Positions 41,463 to 51,426 of a stretch of 52,808 nt of DNA are shown here, in pieces. Under the pieces are notes generated by a model. It was not told the DNA's origin and did not search any database. It saw only the letters and a list, made by a program, of their open reading frames with translations. Source of the DNA: JAFLUQ01 sp964537995 (GTDB taxonomy: Bacteria; Bacillota; Clostridia; UMGS1883); the NCBI GenBank assembly GCA_964537995.1, contig CAZICW010000005.1, forward strand, positions 1-52,808, in the 5' to 3' direction. The first letter of the stretch is position 1; each line of letters begins with the position of its first letter. Made by a program: the position numbers and the translations under genes.

Positions 41463-41481
41463 TTATTGGAGTTTCCAATAA
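41463..41481 (+). other. Hairpin in the hydC leader
   Basis: TTATTGGA and TCCAATAA pair perfectly around GTT, directly before the AAGGAGG ribosome site and close to the 5' end of the transcript; it may protect the mRNA or serve as a protein-binding site. Confidence 0.55.
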
Positions 41482-41500
41482 AATATAAGGAGGTAATAGA

Positions 41501-41989
41501 ATGGGCAAACAGTCAACCGTACCGTTCAAGGGTACCGCCGAGCAGGAGGCTCAGCTTCTTGAGGTAATCGAGAAGCACAAGAATACCCGCGGCGCATTAA
41601 TTTCCGTTCTGCATGAGGCGCAGGACATCTACGGCTATCTTCCGATTGAGGTTCAGTCAATTATAGCAAAGGGGCTTGATGTAACCCTTGCCGAGGTGTA
41701 CGGCGTTGTTACGTTTTACACGCAGTTTTCGCTTAACCCCAAGGGAGAATACAAAATTTCCGTTTGTCTGGGAACGGCGTGCTATGTTAAGGGCAGCGGC
41801 GATATTATAAACAAGATTAAGGATATAATCGGGATTGACGTTGACGAATGTACTCCCGACGGGAAGTATTCTCTCACGGCAACGCGCTGCATCGGCGCCT
41901 GCGGTCTTGCCCCCGTTATGACGGTCAATGACGACGTATACGGCCGTCTTGTTCCGGACGATGTCGCCGGAATACTTGCAAAATACTGA
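41501..41989 (+). CDS. hydC: NuoE-like [2Fe-2S] subunit of the bifurcating hydrogenase
   Basis: A 162-residue thioredoxin-fold ferredoxin equivalent to the complex I 24-kDa subunit: four-cysteine cluster pattern CLGTAC ... RCIGAC. It passes electrons between the flavin (HydB) and the catalytic subunit. TAAGGAGG precedes the ATG. First structural gene of the row hydC - ATPase - ferredoxin - hydB - hydA. Confidence 0.94.
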   Translation: MGKQSTVPFKGTAEQEAQLLEVIEKHKNTRGALISVLHEAQDIYGYLPIEVQSIIAKGLDVTLAEVYGVVTFYTQFSLNPKGEYKISVCLGTACYVKGSGDIINKIKDIIGIDVDECTPDGKYSLTATRCIGACGLAPVMTVNDDVYGRLVPDDVAGILAKY

Positions 41990-41991
41990 TT

Positions 41992-42543
41992 ATGCAGGAA
42001 ATCAGTCTGAATATTTTGGATATTGTTCAAAATTCGGTTCGTGCCGGAGCGAAAAACATCACAGTCGAGGTATACGAAAATACGGACGAGGATGTTTTGT
42101 GGTTTTCCGTAAAGGACGACGGCTGCGGAATGGACAAGGAAATGGTCGAAAGGGTTATGGATCCTTTTGTGACTACCCGCACCACAAGAAAAGTGGGTAT
42201 GGGGATTTCCCTTTTGCGCAGCGCGGCGCAGGCGGCGGGCGGAGATGCGGAGCTTTGCTCCGAGGTCGGAAAGGGAACCTTTATAAAAGCCTCCTTTGTC
42301 CACAGTCATATTGACCGCCAGCCGCTCGGAAACATGGCGGATACAATGACGGCGCTCATATCCATGAATGAAGCTATTGACTTTGAATATATTCATTCAT
42401 TCAATAATAACAGATTTGAACTCAAAACAAAAGAGCTAAAGGAAATTCTCGGCGAGGTGCCGTTGAGCGACCCAACAGTCGCGGCATGGCTGAGAGAATA
42501 TATCGGCGAAGGTATTTCTAATATTTACGGAGGTGCAGAATAA
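41992..42543 (+). CDS. Histidine-kinase-type ATPase without kinase core
   Basis: A 183-residue GHKL ATPase: N box LDIVQNSVRAGA, G1 DDGCGMD, F box DPFVTTR, G2 KVGMGISLLR, G3 EVGKGTFI. A C-terminal ~60-residue tail is unique. There is no His phospho-acceptor domain. It begins two bases after hydC without a clear ribosome site, so translation is probably coupled. Homologous ATPases sit in this position in other clostridial hydrogenase operons, to my recollection, but the role is unknown. Confidence 0.88.
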   Translation: MQEISLNILDIVQNSVRAGAKNITVEVYENTDEDVLWFSVKDDGCGMDKEMVERVMDPFVTTRTTRKVGMGISLLRSAAQAAGGDAELCSEVGKGTFIKASFVHSHIDRQPLGNMADTMTALISMNEAIDFEYIHSFNNNRFELKTKELKEILGEVPLSDPTVAAWLREYIGEGISNIYGGAE

Positions 42544-42545
42544 TA

Positions 42546-42917
42546 ATGAAAAGCTTAGCGGAGCTTCAGGCTTTGAAGGCAAAGGCGATTGAAAACGTCA
42601 ATCTCAGGAAGGAGCGCGAAAACGGCACGAGAATCGTTGTCGGCATGGCAACCTGCGGTATTGCGGCGGGAGCTCGTCCCGTTATGACGGCTTTTCTTGA
42701 GGAAATCGGAAAAAGAAAGCTCAGCGATGTGGTTGTCGAACAGACCGGCTGCATAGGACTTTGCCGTCTTGAACCCATTGTTGAGGTATACGCTCCCGGA
42801 CAGGATAAGGTCACCTACATAAAGATGACCCCCGAAAAGGTTGCGAGGGTTGTTTCCGAGCATATCGTAAACGGTCAGGTTGTTTCCGAGTATACAATCG
42901 GCTCGGCAGGAATGTGA
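42546..42917 (+). CDS. Thioredoxin-like [2Fe-2S] ferredoxin
   Basis: A 123-residue protein with the four-cysteine cluster pattern CGIAAGA... and CIGLCRLEP in a thioredoxin-like fold, similar to the N-terminal domain of the following HydB, but with two of the expected Cys positions less clear (only one Cys in the first motif, at MATCGIAAGARP). It probably feeds electrons to or from the hydrogenase. GGAGGTG lies upstream of the ATG. Confidence 0.85.
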   Translation: MKSLAELQALKAKAIENVNLRKERENGTRIVVGMATCGIAAGARPVMTAFLEEIGKRKLSDVVVEQTGCIGLCRLEPIVEVYAPGQDKVTYIKMTPEKVARVVSEHIVNGQVVSEYTIGSAGM

Positions 42918-42932
42918 GAGGAGGTAAATTAA

Positions 42933-44726
<1,794 letters not shown>

Positions 44727-44743
44727 GAAAGGAGCTGCTTGAA

Positions 44744-46486
44744 ATGGATATGGTTAATTTAAAGATAAACGGACAGGACGTTTCCGTCCCCGCAGGAACC
44801 ACGGTGCTTGAAGCCGCAAGGTCTGTCGGAATCGAGATTCCCTCCCTTTGCTACCTTAAAGACGTAAGTCAAACCGGCTCGTGCAGAATGTGTCTGGTTG
44901 AAATCAAGGGCGCTCGCGCTCTTCAGGCGGCGTGCGTATACCCCGTTGCCGAGGGCATTGAGGTCAGAACCAACACTCCCGCGGTGCGCGCGGCGCGCAA
45001 GTCTGTGCTGGAGCTTATGCTCAGCAACCACGACCGCAAATGCCTTACCTGCATCCGCAACCGCAACTGCGAGCTTCAGGCTCTTTCCGAAGAGCTTGGC
45101 GTATCCGACATCCCCTATGAGGGCGTCAGAAACGAGTATGAAATTGACGATATTTCTCCCTCGATTGTGCGCGACAATAACAAGTGCGTGCTTTGCCGCC
45201 GCTGTGTAAATATGTGCAAAAAAATTCAAACCGTAGGCGTAATCGACACGATGGAGCGCGGCTTTAAGACAAAGGTCGGCTGCGCGTTTGACGCGAGCCT
45301 CGGTGAGGTTGACTGCGTAAACTGCGGTCAGTGTATTGCCGTATGTCCCGTCGGCGCGCTGCGTGAAAAGGATTCAACGAAGATTGTATGGGACGCTATA
45401 GCGTCCGACAAGCACGTTGTGGTTCAGACAGCTCCCGCCGTCCGCGCCGCTCTGGGCGAGGAATTCGGTATGGTAGGCGAATGCACAACGGGCAAAATGG
45501 CCGCCGCTCTGCGCAGAATGGGCTTCGACAAGGTTTTTGACACCGATTTCGGCGCCGACCTCACAATAATGGAGGAAGGAACCGAGCTTCTTGACAGAAT
45601 CCAAAACGGCGGCGTTCTGCCGATGATAACTTCGTGCAGTCCCGGCTGGGTCAAATTCTGCGAACACAACTTCCCCGATTTCATTGATAATCTCAGCTCC
45701 TGCAAATCGCCCCACGAAATGTTCGGCGCGATAATCAAGAGCTATTACGCGAAGCATTCCGGCATAGATCCCAAGGATATTTTCGTTGTTTCCGTAATGC
45801 CCTGCACAGCCAAGAAGTTTGAAGCCAAGCGCGACGAGCTTGCCGCTACGGGCTATCCCGACGTTGACGCGGTTATAACAACCCGCGAGCTTGCAAAAAT
45901 GATAAAGCAGAGCGGCATACAGTATGATAAGCTGCCGGATGAGGTATTTGATTCTCCCTTCGGCGACGAAGCTTCCGGCGCGGGCGTAATTTTCGGTGTA
46001 ACCGGCGGCGTTATGGAAGCGGCGCTGCGTACCGTTGCGGAGAAAATCAGCGGCAAACCGCTTGAAAAGGTCGAGTTTGAAGCCGTTCGCGGTCTTGAAG
46101 GGGTCAAGTTTGCTTCAGTGCCTGCGGGCGACAAGGTCATTCGGGCGGCCATTGCCCATGGGCTTGGCAATGCAAGGAAGCTGCTTAACAGCGTAAGAGA
46201 AGGCAAAACGCAGGTTGACTTCATTGAGATCATGGCTTGCCCCGGCGGCTGCGTAACCGGCGGCGGACAGCCCATCGTTCCCTCAAGAGTTAAGATGGAC
46301 GTCAATGTTTCGAGTATGCGCGCGAAGGCCATCTACGCCGAGGACGAAAGCCTTATCGTTCGCAAGAGCCACGAAAACCCCTATATTCAGAAGGTTTATT
46401 CCGAATATATCGGCGAGCCCGGCGGTCACAGAGCGCACGAGCTGCTTCATACGCACTATATCGCAAGACCAAAATACGAGTGCTGA
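44744..46486 (+). CDS. hydA: [FeFe] hydrogenase catalytic subunit
   Basis: A 580-residue iron hydrogenase reducing protons to H2. Ferredoxin-like [2Fe-2S] (C36, C47, C50, C64), His-Cys [4Fe-4S] (H96, C100, C103, C109), two [4Fe-4S] (C148-C158; C191-C201), then H-cluster loops TSCSPGW (C298), MPCTAKK (C354), MACPGGCVTGGG (C499, C503), and a small-subunit-like C-terminus. L1 has Ser after Cys298 instead of a second Cys. The ATG 44744 has AAAGGAG nine bases upstream. With hydB and hydC it forms the HydABC-type trimeric enzyme that couples NADH and reduced ferredoxin oxidation. Maturases HydE/F/G are not in the window. Confidence 0.97.
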   Translation: MDMVNLKINGQDVSVPAGTTVLEAARSVGIEIPSLCYLKDVSQTGSCRMCLVEIKGARALQAACVYPVAEGIEVRTNTPAVRAARKSVLELMLSNHDRKCLTCIRNRNCELQALSEELGVSDIPYEGVRNEYEIDDISPSIVRDNNKCVLCRRCVNMCKKIQTVGVIDTMERGFKTKVGCAFDASLGEVDCVNCGQCIAVCPVGALREKDSTKIVWDAIASDKHVVVQTAPAVRAALGEEFGMVGECTTGKMAAALRRMGFDKVFDTDFGADLTIMEEGTELLDRIQNGGVLPMITSCSPGWVKFCEHNFPDFIDNLSSCKSPHEMFGAIIKSYYAKHSGIDPKDIFVVSVMPCTAKKFEAKRDELAATGYPDVDAVITTRELAKMIKQSGIQYDKLPDEVFDSPFGDEASGAGVIFGVTGGVMEAALRTVAEKISGKPLEKVEFEAVRGLEGVKFASVPAGDKVIRAAIAHGLGNARKLLNSVREGKTQVDFIEIMACPGGCVTGGGQPIVPSRVKMDVNVSSMRAKAIYAEDESLIVRKSHENPYIQKVYSEYIGEPGGHRAHELLHTHYIARPKYEC

Positions 46487-46502
46487 ACTAAATAAACGGA
46501 CA

Positions 46503-46547
46503 GGGCTGCGGCAAAACGGTTTCTCAACCGATTGCCGCAGCCCTTTA
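46503..46547 (+). terminator. Terminator after hydA
   Basis: GGGCTGCGGCAA pairs with TTGCCGCAGCCC (12 bp) with an inner CGGTT/AACCG stem, followed by TTTATACTCTT. It closes the hydrogenase transcript. Confidence 0.8.
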
Positions 46548-46598
46548 TACTCTTGCGTTATTAAGCCGGCTCCTTCTTCCGTTTGCGATTTTGATTTC

Positions 46599-47312
46599 TC
46601 AGCAGCGCGGCTTTATCAAATCCTTTACAACCTCACCGGCGATTATCAGCCCCGCGACAGAAGGAACGAAAGCGACGCTTCCCGGAAGAGCGCGTTTGCC
46701 CGCGGGCGGCTGTTCACCGCACGGAAAAGGGGTCAGCGGCGGTTCCTTTGAGTAAACCACCTTTAATTTCTTTATTCCGCGTTTTTTCAATTCGCGCCGC
46801 ATGACCTTAGCCAACGGGCAGACGGAGGTTTCATATATGTCAGCGACCTCAAAATCCGCCGGATTCAGCTTGTTTCCCGCGCCCATAGCGCTTATTATCG
46901 GTATCCCCTCCGCGGCGGCTCTTTCAACAAGAGTTAGCTTTGCCGTCACAGTGTCAACCGCGTCGATTATGTAGTCAATTCCGTCGAAATCAAAGCCGCA
47001 ATCGGCGGAAAAGAACAGTCTGCGGGCGTGAATTTCCGCGTCGGGATTTATTTCCGCCGCGCGAAGCGCCGCAACGTCCGCCTTATATTGTCCGACGGTT
47101 TTCTGTGTGGCGTAAATCTGACGGTTTATATTCGTAAGCGAAATTCTGTCATCGTCAATAAGCTCCAGCGCGCCCACTCCGCTGCGCGCAAGGGCTTCCG
47201 CCGCATAGCCGCCGACTCCGCCAAGTCCGAAAACAGCGACACGCGAATTTTTAAGCCGCAGCATGGCTTCCGCGCCGAGCAGCATTTCCGTGCGGGAAAA
47301 TCGGTCTGGCAT
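46599..47312 (-). CDS. tcdA: tRNA threonylcarbamoyladenosine dehydratase
   Basis: E1-like ThiF/MoeB-fold ATPase of 237 residues that cyclises t6A37 to ct6A in tRNAs. It has the nucleotide loop GLGGVGGYAAEAL, the acidic DDDRIS segment, INRQ arginine-finger-like motif and IDAVDTVTAK. No C-terminal rhodanese or MoaD partner is present, which fits TcdA. It lies 10 bases after the HD-domain gene. Confidence 0.92.
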   Translation of the reverse strand: MPDRFSRTEMLLGAEAMLRLKNSRVAVFGLGGVGGYAAEALARSGVGALELIDDDRISLTNINRQIYATQKTVGQYKADVAALRAAEINPDAEIHARRLFFSADCGFDFDGIDYIIDAVDTVTAKLTLVERAAAEGIPIISAMGAGNKLNPADFEVADIYETSVCPLAKVMRRELKKRGIKKLKVVYSKEPPLTPFPCGEQPPAGKRALPGSVAFVPSVAGLIIAGEVVKDLIKPRC

Positions 47313-47321
47313 GGCAACCTC

Positions 47322-47894
47322 CTAAAAGCTCTCACATTCGGCTTCGCAGCTTCTCATGGCGAGAATTGTCCGGCTGATAAGCTCGTCAAGCTCCCAGCCA
47401 AGCATTTGTGCGCCGCGCGAAATTACCTCGCGGGAGCAGCCTGCCGCAAAGTTTGCGGATTTATATTTTTTCTTCACGGATTTCAGCTCCAAATCGGATA
47501 CGCTTTTCGACGGACGCATAATTGCGACCGCGCCGATAAGCCCCGTAAGCTCGTCCGTGGCGTAAAGCACCTTTTCCATTTCATGCTCGGGCGCAATGTC
47601 CACCGTCAGCATATAGCCGTGGCTCGCGACGGCATGGATAAGCTCCTCGGAGGCTCCTCGCTCGCGCAGGATTTCCTGTTCCTTTATGCAATGCTCGTTC
47701 GGATAAAGCTCAAAATCAAGGTCGTGCAGCAGTCCGACTATCCCCCAGAACTCCCCGTCGGCTTCATAGCCGAGTTCCTTCGCGAAATATCGCATAACCC
47801 CCTCAACCGTCAACGCGTGCTTCAGATGAAAGTGATCCTTGTTAAATTCGTTCAGAAGCTCCCATGCTTGCTCCCGCGTGAAATTTGCGTTCAT
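47322..47894 (-). CDS. HD-domain hydrolase
   Basis: A 190-residue metal-dependent phosphohydrolase-type protein: first-helix His in FHLKHALTVEG, the HD pair in GLLHDLDFE, a second region with HCIKEQEIL and ASHGY, and final Asp in ATDELTG. Substrate unknown; relatives act on nucleotides or are annotated as hydrolases. Of three in-frame starts, ATG 47894 has GAAGGG at fair spacing and the others are too close to it. Upstream of tcdA in one transcript. Confidence 0.85.
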   Translation of the reverse strand: MNANFTREQAWELLNEFNKDHFHLKHALTVEGVMRYFAKELGYEADGEFWGIVGLLHDLDFELYPNEHCIKEQEILRERGASEELIHAVASHGYMLTVDIAPEHEMEKVLYATDELTGLIGAVAIMRPSKSVSDLELKSVKKKYKSANFAAGCSREVISRGAQMLGWELDELISRTILAMRSCEAECESF

Positions 47895-47942
47895 ATTTCT
47901 CATACCCTTCAATTTTATTGCTTTATTACGGCGTTTGTCTTA

Positions 47943-47971
47943 ATTATATACTTTACGGCAAGGCTTGTCAA
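47943..47971 (-). promoter_or_regulatory. Sigma-A promoter of the HD-tcdA pair
   Basis: Minus strand: TTGACA, 17-base spacer, TATAAT; both hexamers are consensus. Divergent from the lysA promoter. Confidence 0.8.
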
Positions 47972-47993
47972 CCGAAAAAATTTAAATTTTGGC

Positions 47994-48022
47994 TTGATTT
48001 TCCGCCGCCGCTGTGCTACAAT
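47994..48022 (+). promoter_or_regulatory. Sigma-A promoter of lysA
   Basis: TTGATT, 17-base spacer, TACAAT; leader of about 25 bases, so there is no room for a lysine riboswitch. Confidence 0.7.
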
Positions 48023-48054
48023 AAAAACGACGGTATACTTAGGAGGAAATATTT

Positions 48055-49353
48055 ATGTTCGTATCGGAAGCGCTCGGCGTCAACGAAAAGAATCATCTCA
48101 CAATCGGCGGCTGCGACGCCGTTGAACTGGCGAAAAGGTACGCTACTCCGCTCTATGTGCTTGACGAGACGGCCGTGCGCCGTAATTGCGGAACATATAA
48201 AAATTCCATTGACAAATTTTACGGCGGGAACGGGCTGGTGTTTTATGCGTCCAAGGCTCTGTGCAGCCTCGAAATGATAAGAATCGTAAACAGCGAGGGT
48301 CTGGGCGCGGACGTGGTCTCCGGCGGCGAGCTTTACACCGCTCTCAAGGCGGGTATGCCCGCGGAAAAGCTCTGTATGCACGGGAACAACAAAACTCATG
48401 ACGAGCTTGTTTACGCGATTGAAAGCGGCGTGGGAAGAATTGCTGTTGACAACAAAGCCGAGCTTGACGCAATAGACGCAATCTGCCGCGCGAAGAACGT
48501 CAAACAAAAGGTTTTATTCAGAATAAAGCCGGGTATTGACGCTCATACTCATAATTTCATAAGAACAGGTCAGATTGACTCAAAATTCGGTTTTGCTCTT
48601 GAGACGGGCGAAGCTCATGAAATAATCCGCCGTGCGCTGAAGCTCCCGAATATAGAGGTCGGCGGACTGCATTGCCACATCGGCTCCCAGATTCACGAGC
48701 TTGAGCCGTTCAAGGAAGCGGCAAGGCTCCTCGTGGGATTGATTGCGGACATAAAGAACGAAACGGGCTGCGAAATGAAGGAAATCAATCTCGGCGGCGG
48801 CTACGGCGTTATGTATACCGAGGATGACGATCCTATAGAATTTGACAAATATATCGAAGCTGTGAGCGCGGTACTCCGCTCCGCCTGCGAAGAAAAGGGA
48901 GTAGCTCTTCCGTTTGTTATGATGGAGCCGGGCAGAAGCATTGTCGCCGAAGCCGGAATAACGCTTTACACCGTCGGCGGAATCAAGGATATACCGAATG
49001 TCCGCCGCTATGTCAGCATTGACGGCGGAATGTGCGATAATCCGCGCTATATCCTTTATCGGTCGGCATATAAGGCTCTGATTGCCAACAAAGCGGGCGA
49101 CGAGCCGACGAAGCCCGTCACCTTGGCGGGGAAATGCTGCGAAAGCGGCGACCTGATCGGCGAGAATATGCCTCTTCCTCCCGTTGAAATCGGCGATATA
49201 ATTGCCGTTTTGACGACGGGAGCCTATAATTATTCTATGTCCTCAAACTATAACCGCATCCCGCGTCCCGCTATTGTAATGACACGGAACGGGGAAAGCA
49301 GACTTGTCGTAAAGCGTGAAACCTATGAGGATTTGGTTAGGAACGACATCTGA
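48055..49353 (+). CDS. lysA: Diaminopimelate decarboxylase
   Basis: PLP-dependent last step of lysine synthesis, also depleting meso-diaminopimelate for peptidoglycan. The 432-residue protein has the PLP-lysine region VFYASKALCS, the HCHIGSQ motif variant GGLHCHIGSQ, LGGGYGV and the CESGD site. Length is typical. AGGAGGAAATATTT precedes the ATG. It heads a row that continues with a site-2 protease and scpAB. Confidence 0.98.
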   Translation: MFVSEALGVNEKNHLTIGGCDAVELAKRYATPLYVLDETAVRRNCGTYKNSIDKFYGGNGLVFYASKALCSLEMIRIVNSEGLGADVVSGGELYTALKAGMPAEKLCMHGNNKTHDELVYAIESGVGRIAVDNKAELDAIDAICRAKNVKQKVLFRIKPGIDAHTHNFIRTGQIDSKFGFALETGEAHEIIRRALKLPNIEVGGLHCHIGSQIHELEPFKEAARLLVGLIADIKNETGCEMKEINLGGGYGVMYTEDDDPIEFDKYIEAVSAVLRSACEEKGVALPFVMMEPGRSIVAEAGITLYTVGGIKDIPNVRRYVSIDGGMCDNPRYILYRSAYKALIANKAGDEPTKPVTLAGKCCESGDLIGENMPLPPVEIGDIIAVLTTGAYNYSMSSNYNRIPRPAIVMTRNGESRLVVKRETYEDLVRNDI

Positions 49354-49378
49354 GGCTGCCCGCAATAAGGAAACGGAA

Positions 49379-49415
49379 AAAGGAAACGGAAATCTGAAAT
49401 GAGGAATGAAGAATG
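49379..49415 (+). repeat. A/G-rich gene-junction repeat, copy at 49.4 kb
   Basis: Contains GAAATGAGGAATGAAGAATG, nearly identical to the copy at 40.3 kb, and a tandem GGAAACGGAAA just upstream. It provides the ribosome site of the following gene. Confidence 0.55.
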
Positions 49416-50099
49416 CTGTCGTTTCTGCGAAATTTAAATCTTTTGGAAATCGTTTTGCGCTTTGCCGCACTGTTTCTGGTAATTTCCGTCCATGAGTTTT
49501 CCCACGGCTTTGTCGCCTATAAAATGGGCGACCCGACCGCGAAAAATGCCGGACGGCTGACGCTGAATCCTCTCAAGCACCTCGATCCTCTCGGCGCGCT
49601 TTGTATGCTTCTGTTCCGCTTCGGCTGGGCAAAGCCCGTGCCGATAAATCCGCTCTATTTCCGAGACCGTAAAAAGGGGACTGTGCTGGTTTCGCTTGCG
49701 GGGCCGGCGTCAAACGTGGTCTTTGCCTTTGTGTGCGGACTTGTCGTGGCGTTTATGTATATTCTGATGAATACCTTTATGGGAATGACAGGGAAATTAA
49801 TTTACGGAGCAATCAACATTATTGCGCAATTTTTCCAAGTGTGCGCGATTATGAACATATCCTTCGCTATTTTTAACCTTATTCCCATACCTCCGCTTGA
49901 CGGCGGCAAGGTTTTGGGCGTGTTTCTCCCATCGGATGCTTATATGAAAATGCTGCGGTACGAACGCTATGTATTTCCTTTGCTGCTGATACTTTCCTTT
50001 ACGGGAATTTTGAGCCGCATTGTGAATCTGTTCTTTTATCCTGTTTATTCCCTTTGGGCAAATATGGTAAACTTTATTATCGGACTGGTGTGCGGATGA
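49413..50099 (+). CDS. Site-2 protease family membrane metalloprotease (M50)
   Basis: A 228-residue polytopic membrane protein with the zinc site HEFSHG (near residue 28) and the third-ligand motif PPLDGGKV, four to six hydrophobic helices, and no PDZ domain. Members cut transmembrane segments of regulators or act in sporulation; this short, lysA/scpA-linked form is common in Clostridia and its substrate is unknown. Its stop overlaps the scpA start (ATGA). Confidence 0.93.
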   Translation: MLSFLRNLNLLEIVLRFAALFLVISVHEFSHGFVAYKMGDPTAKNAGRLTLNPLKHLDPLGALCMLLFRFGWAKPVPINPLYFRDRKKGTVLVSLAGPASNVVFAFVCGLVVAFMYILMNTFMGMTGKLIYGAINIIAQFFQVCAIMNISFAIFNLIPIPPLDGGKVLGVFLPSDAYMKMLRYERYVFPLLLILSFTGILSRIVNLFFYPVYSLWANMVNFIIGLVCG

Positions 50100-50842
50100 A
50101 TCCCGAAATTTCATTTAAAACCGCAATTTTTGAAGGGCCGCTTGATTTGCTGCTTCACCTTATATCAAAAAACAAGGTAAACATATACGATATTCCCATT
50201 GCGGAAATTACCGACCAATATTTTGAATATATAAACGCCATGCAGCAGCTTGATATGGAGCTTAGCGGGGAATTTCTCGTCATGGCGTCGCAGCTTCTGC
50301 TGATAAAGTCGCGTATGCTGCTTCCGCTTCCCGAAGAGGAAGAGGATCCTCGCGCCGAGCTTGCCGACAGACTGGAGGAATACCGCCGCTACAAGCTCAT
50401 TTCGAGCGAAATGGACAAGCTTTCACATTCAACGGACAATGTTGTTTTCAAGGAAGCCGAACCGATGGATTTTCCGAAAATAAAGCCGGAGAACAAGCTG
50501 ATCGGAGTTGATCGTCTGTACGCCGCATTTTCCGCGGTAATGGAGCGCAATTCCGCCCGCGCGGCTCTTGAGCCGAAAAATTTTCGCGGTGTAATCGGCA
50601 GAACGAACTACAGCATCCGTCGCGCCACAGCCGATATTATGGCGAAGCTCGGCGAGGACGACGCGGTGGAATTTGAGGATTTGTTCGAGGGGCTGTATGT
50701 CCGCGGCGAGCTTGTTGCGGCGTTTTTGGCGGTGCTGGAGCTTATAAAAGAAAATTATCTCGCGGTTATTGAGGAAGACGAAAAAATATACTGTGTACGT
50801 GGTGAAAAAGATGGAGAAGCTGACATCGGAGAGGAATATTGA
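50096..50842 (+). CDS. scpA: Segregation and condensation protein A
   Basis: Kleisin subunit of the SMC-ScpAB condensin; 248 residues with the N-terminal SMC-neck-binding segment FEGPLDLLLHLI, the linker QLLLIKSRMLLP, and a C-terminal winged helix (VAAFLAVLELIKEN). Starts within the preceding gene's stop and overlaps scpB by 32 bases. Confidence 0.98.
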   Translation: MNPEISFKTAIFEGPLDLLLHLISKNKVNIYDIPIAEITDQYFEYINAMQQLDMELSGEFLVMASQLLLIKSRMLLPLPEEEEDPRAELADRLEEYRRYKLISSEMDKLSHSTDNVVFKEAEPMDFPKIKPENKLIGVDRLYAAFSAVMERNSARAALEPKNFRGVIGRTNYSIRRATADIMAKLGEDDAVEFEDLFEGLYVRGELVAAFLAVLELIKENYLAVIEEDEKIYCVRGEKDGEADIGEEY

Positions 50843-51410
50843 GTCGGCTGTTGAGGCGGTGCTTTTTTCCGTCGGCGAAGCCGTTGAGCTTGAACGGCTT
50901 TCGGAGGCTTTGGAGGTTACGTCGGACGCTCTCGCGGCGGCGGTTGCCTCGCTGAAAAAACGGCTTGAGGAAAGCGACAGCGGAATCCGTCTTGTCGAAA
51001 TAGGCGACAGCGTGCAGCTTTGCTCCGCTCCGAATTACTTTGAGTATATACAGAAAACCGTTCAGGTTAAAAAGCAGGTCGGGCTCAGCGCCGCCGCGCT
51101 GGAAACTCTTTCTATAATTGCGTATAATCAGCCCGTGACAAAGGGAACAATAGAGTTTATAAGGGGCGTTGACTGCTCCTACAGCGTTGCGAAGCTGACC
51201 GAACGCGGCTTTATAGATGAAGTCGGACGCGCGGAAACCCCCGGACGGCCCATACTTTACGGCACAACGATGGAATTTTTGCGCTGCTTCGGTCTGAAAA
51301 ATATCGATGAGCTTCCTCCGCTGCCGGAAAAGCAATCCGTCCCCGAAGTCAAGGAGCAGCCCGCGCCAAAGGATGTTATCGCCGAAGCGGCGGAAAATGA
51401 AAACGGCTGA
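50811..51410 (+). CDS. scpB: Segregation and condensation protein B
   Basis: Winged-helix kleisin-binding partner; 199 residues with the typical IESAVEAVLFSVGEAV start, AALETLSIIAYNQPVTKGTIEFIRG and a second winged helix (ERGFIDEVGR...GRPILYGTT). The C-terminal 35 residues are a charged, Pro/Glu-rich tail. The ATG 50811 has GGTGAAAAAG upstream, within the end of scpA. Confidence 0.97.
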   Translation: MEKLTSERNIESAVEAVLFSVGEAVELERLSEALEVTSDALAAAVASLKKRLEESDSGIRLVEIGDSVQLCSAPNYFEYIQKTVQVKKQVGLSAAALETLSIIAYNQPVTKGTIEFIRGVDCSYSVAKLTERGFIDEVGRAETPGRPILYGTTMEFLRCFGLKNIDELPPLPEKQSVPEVKEQPAPKDVIAEAAENENG

Positions 51411-51426
51411 AAAGGGGTGAAACGGC

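Noticed and set aside
48023..48054. Lysine riboswitch before lysA
   Set aside because: The leader is about 25 bases long, far too short.
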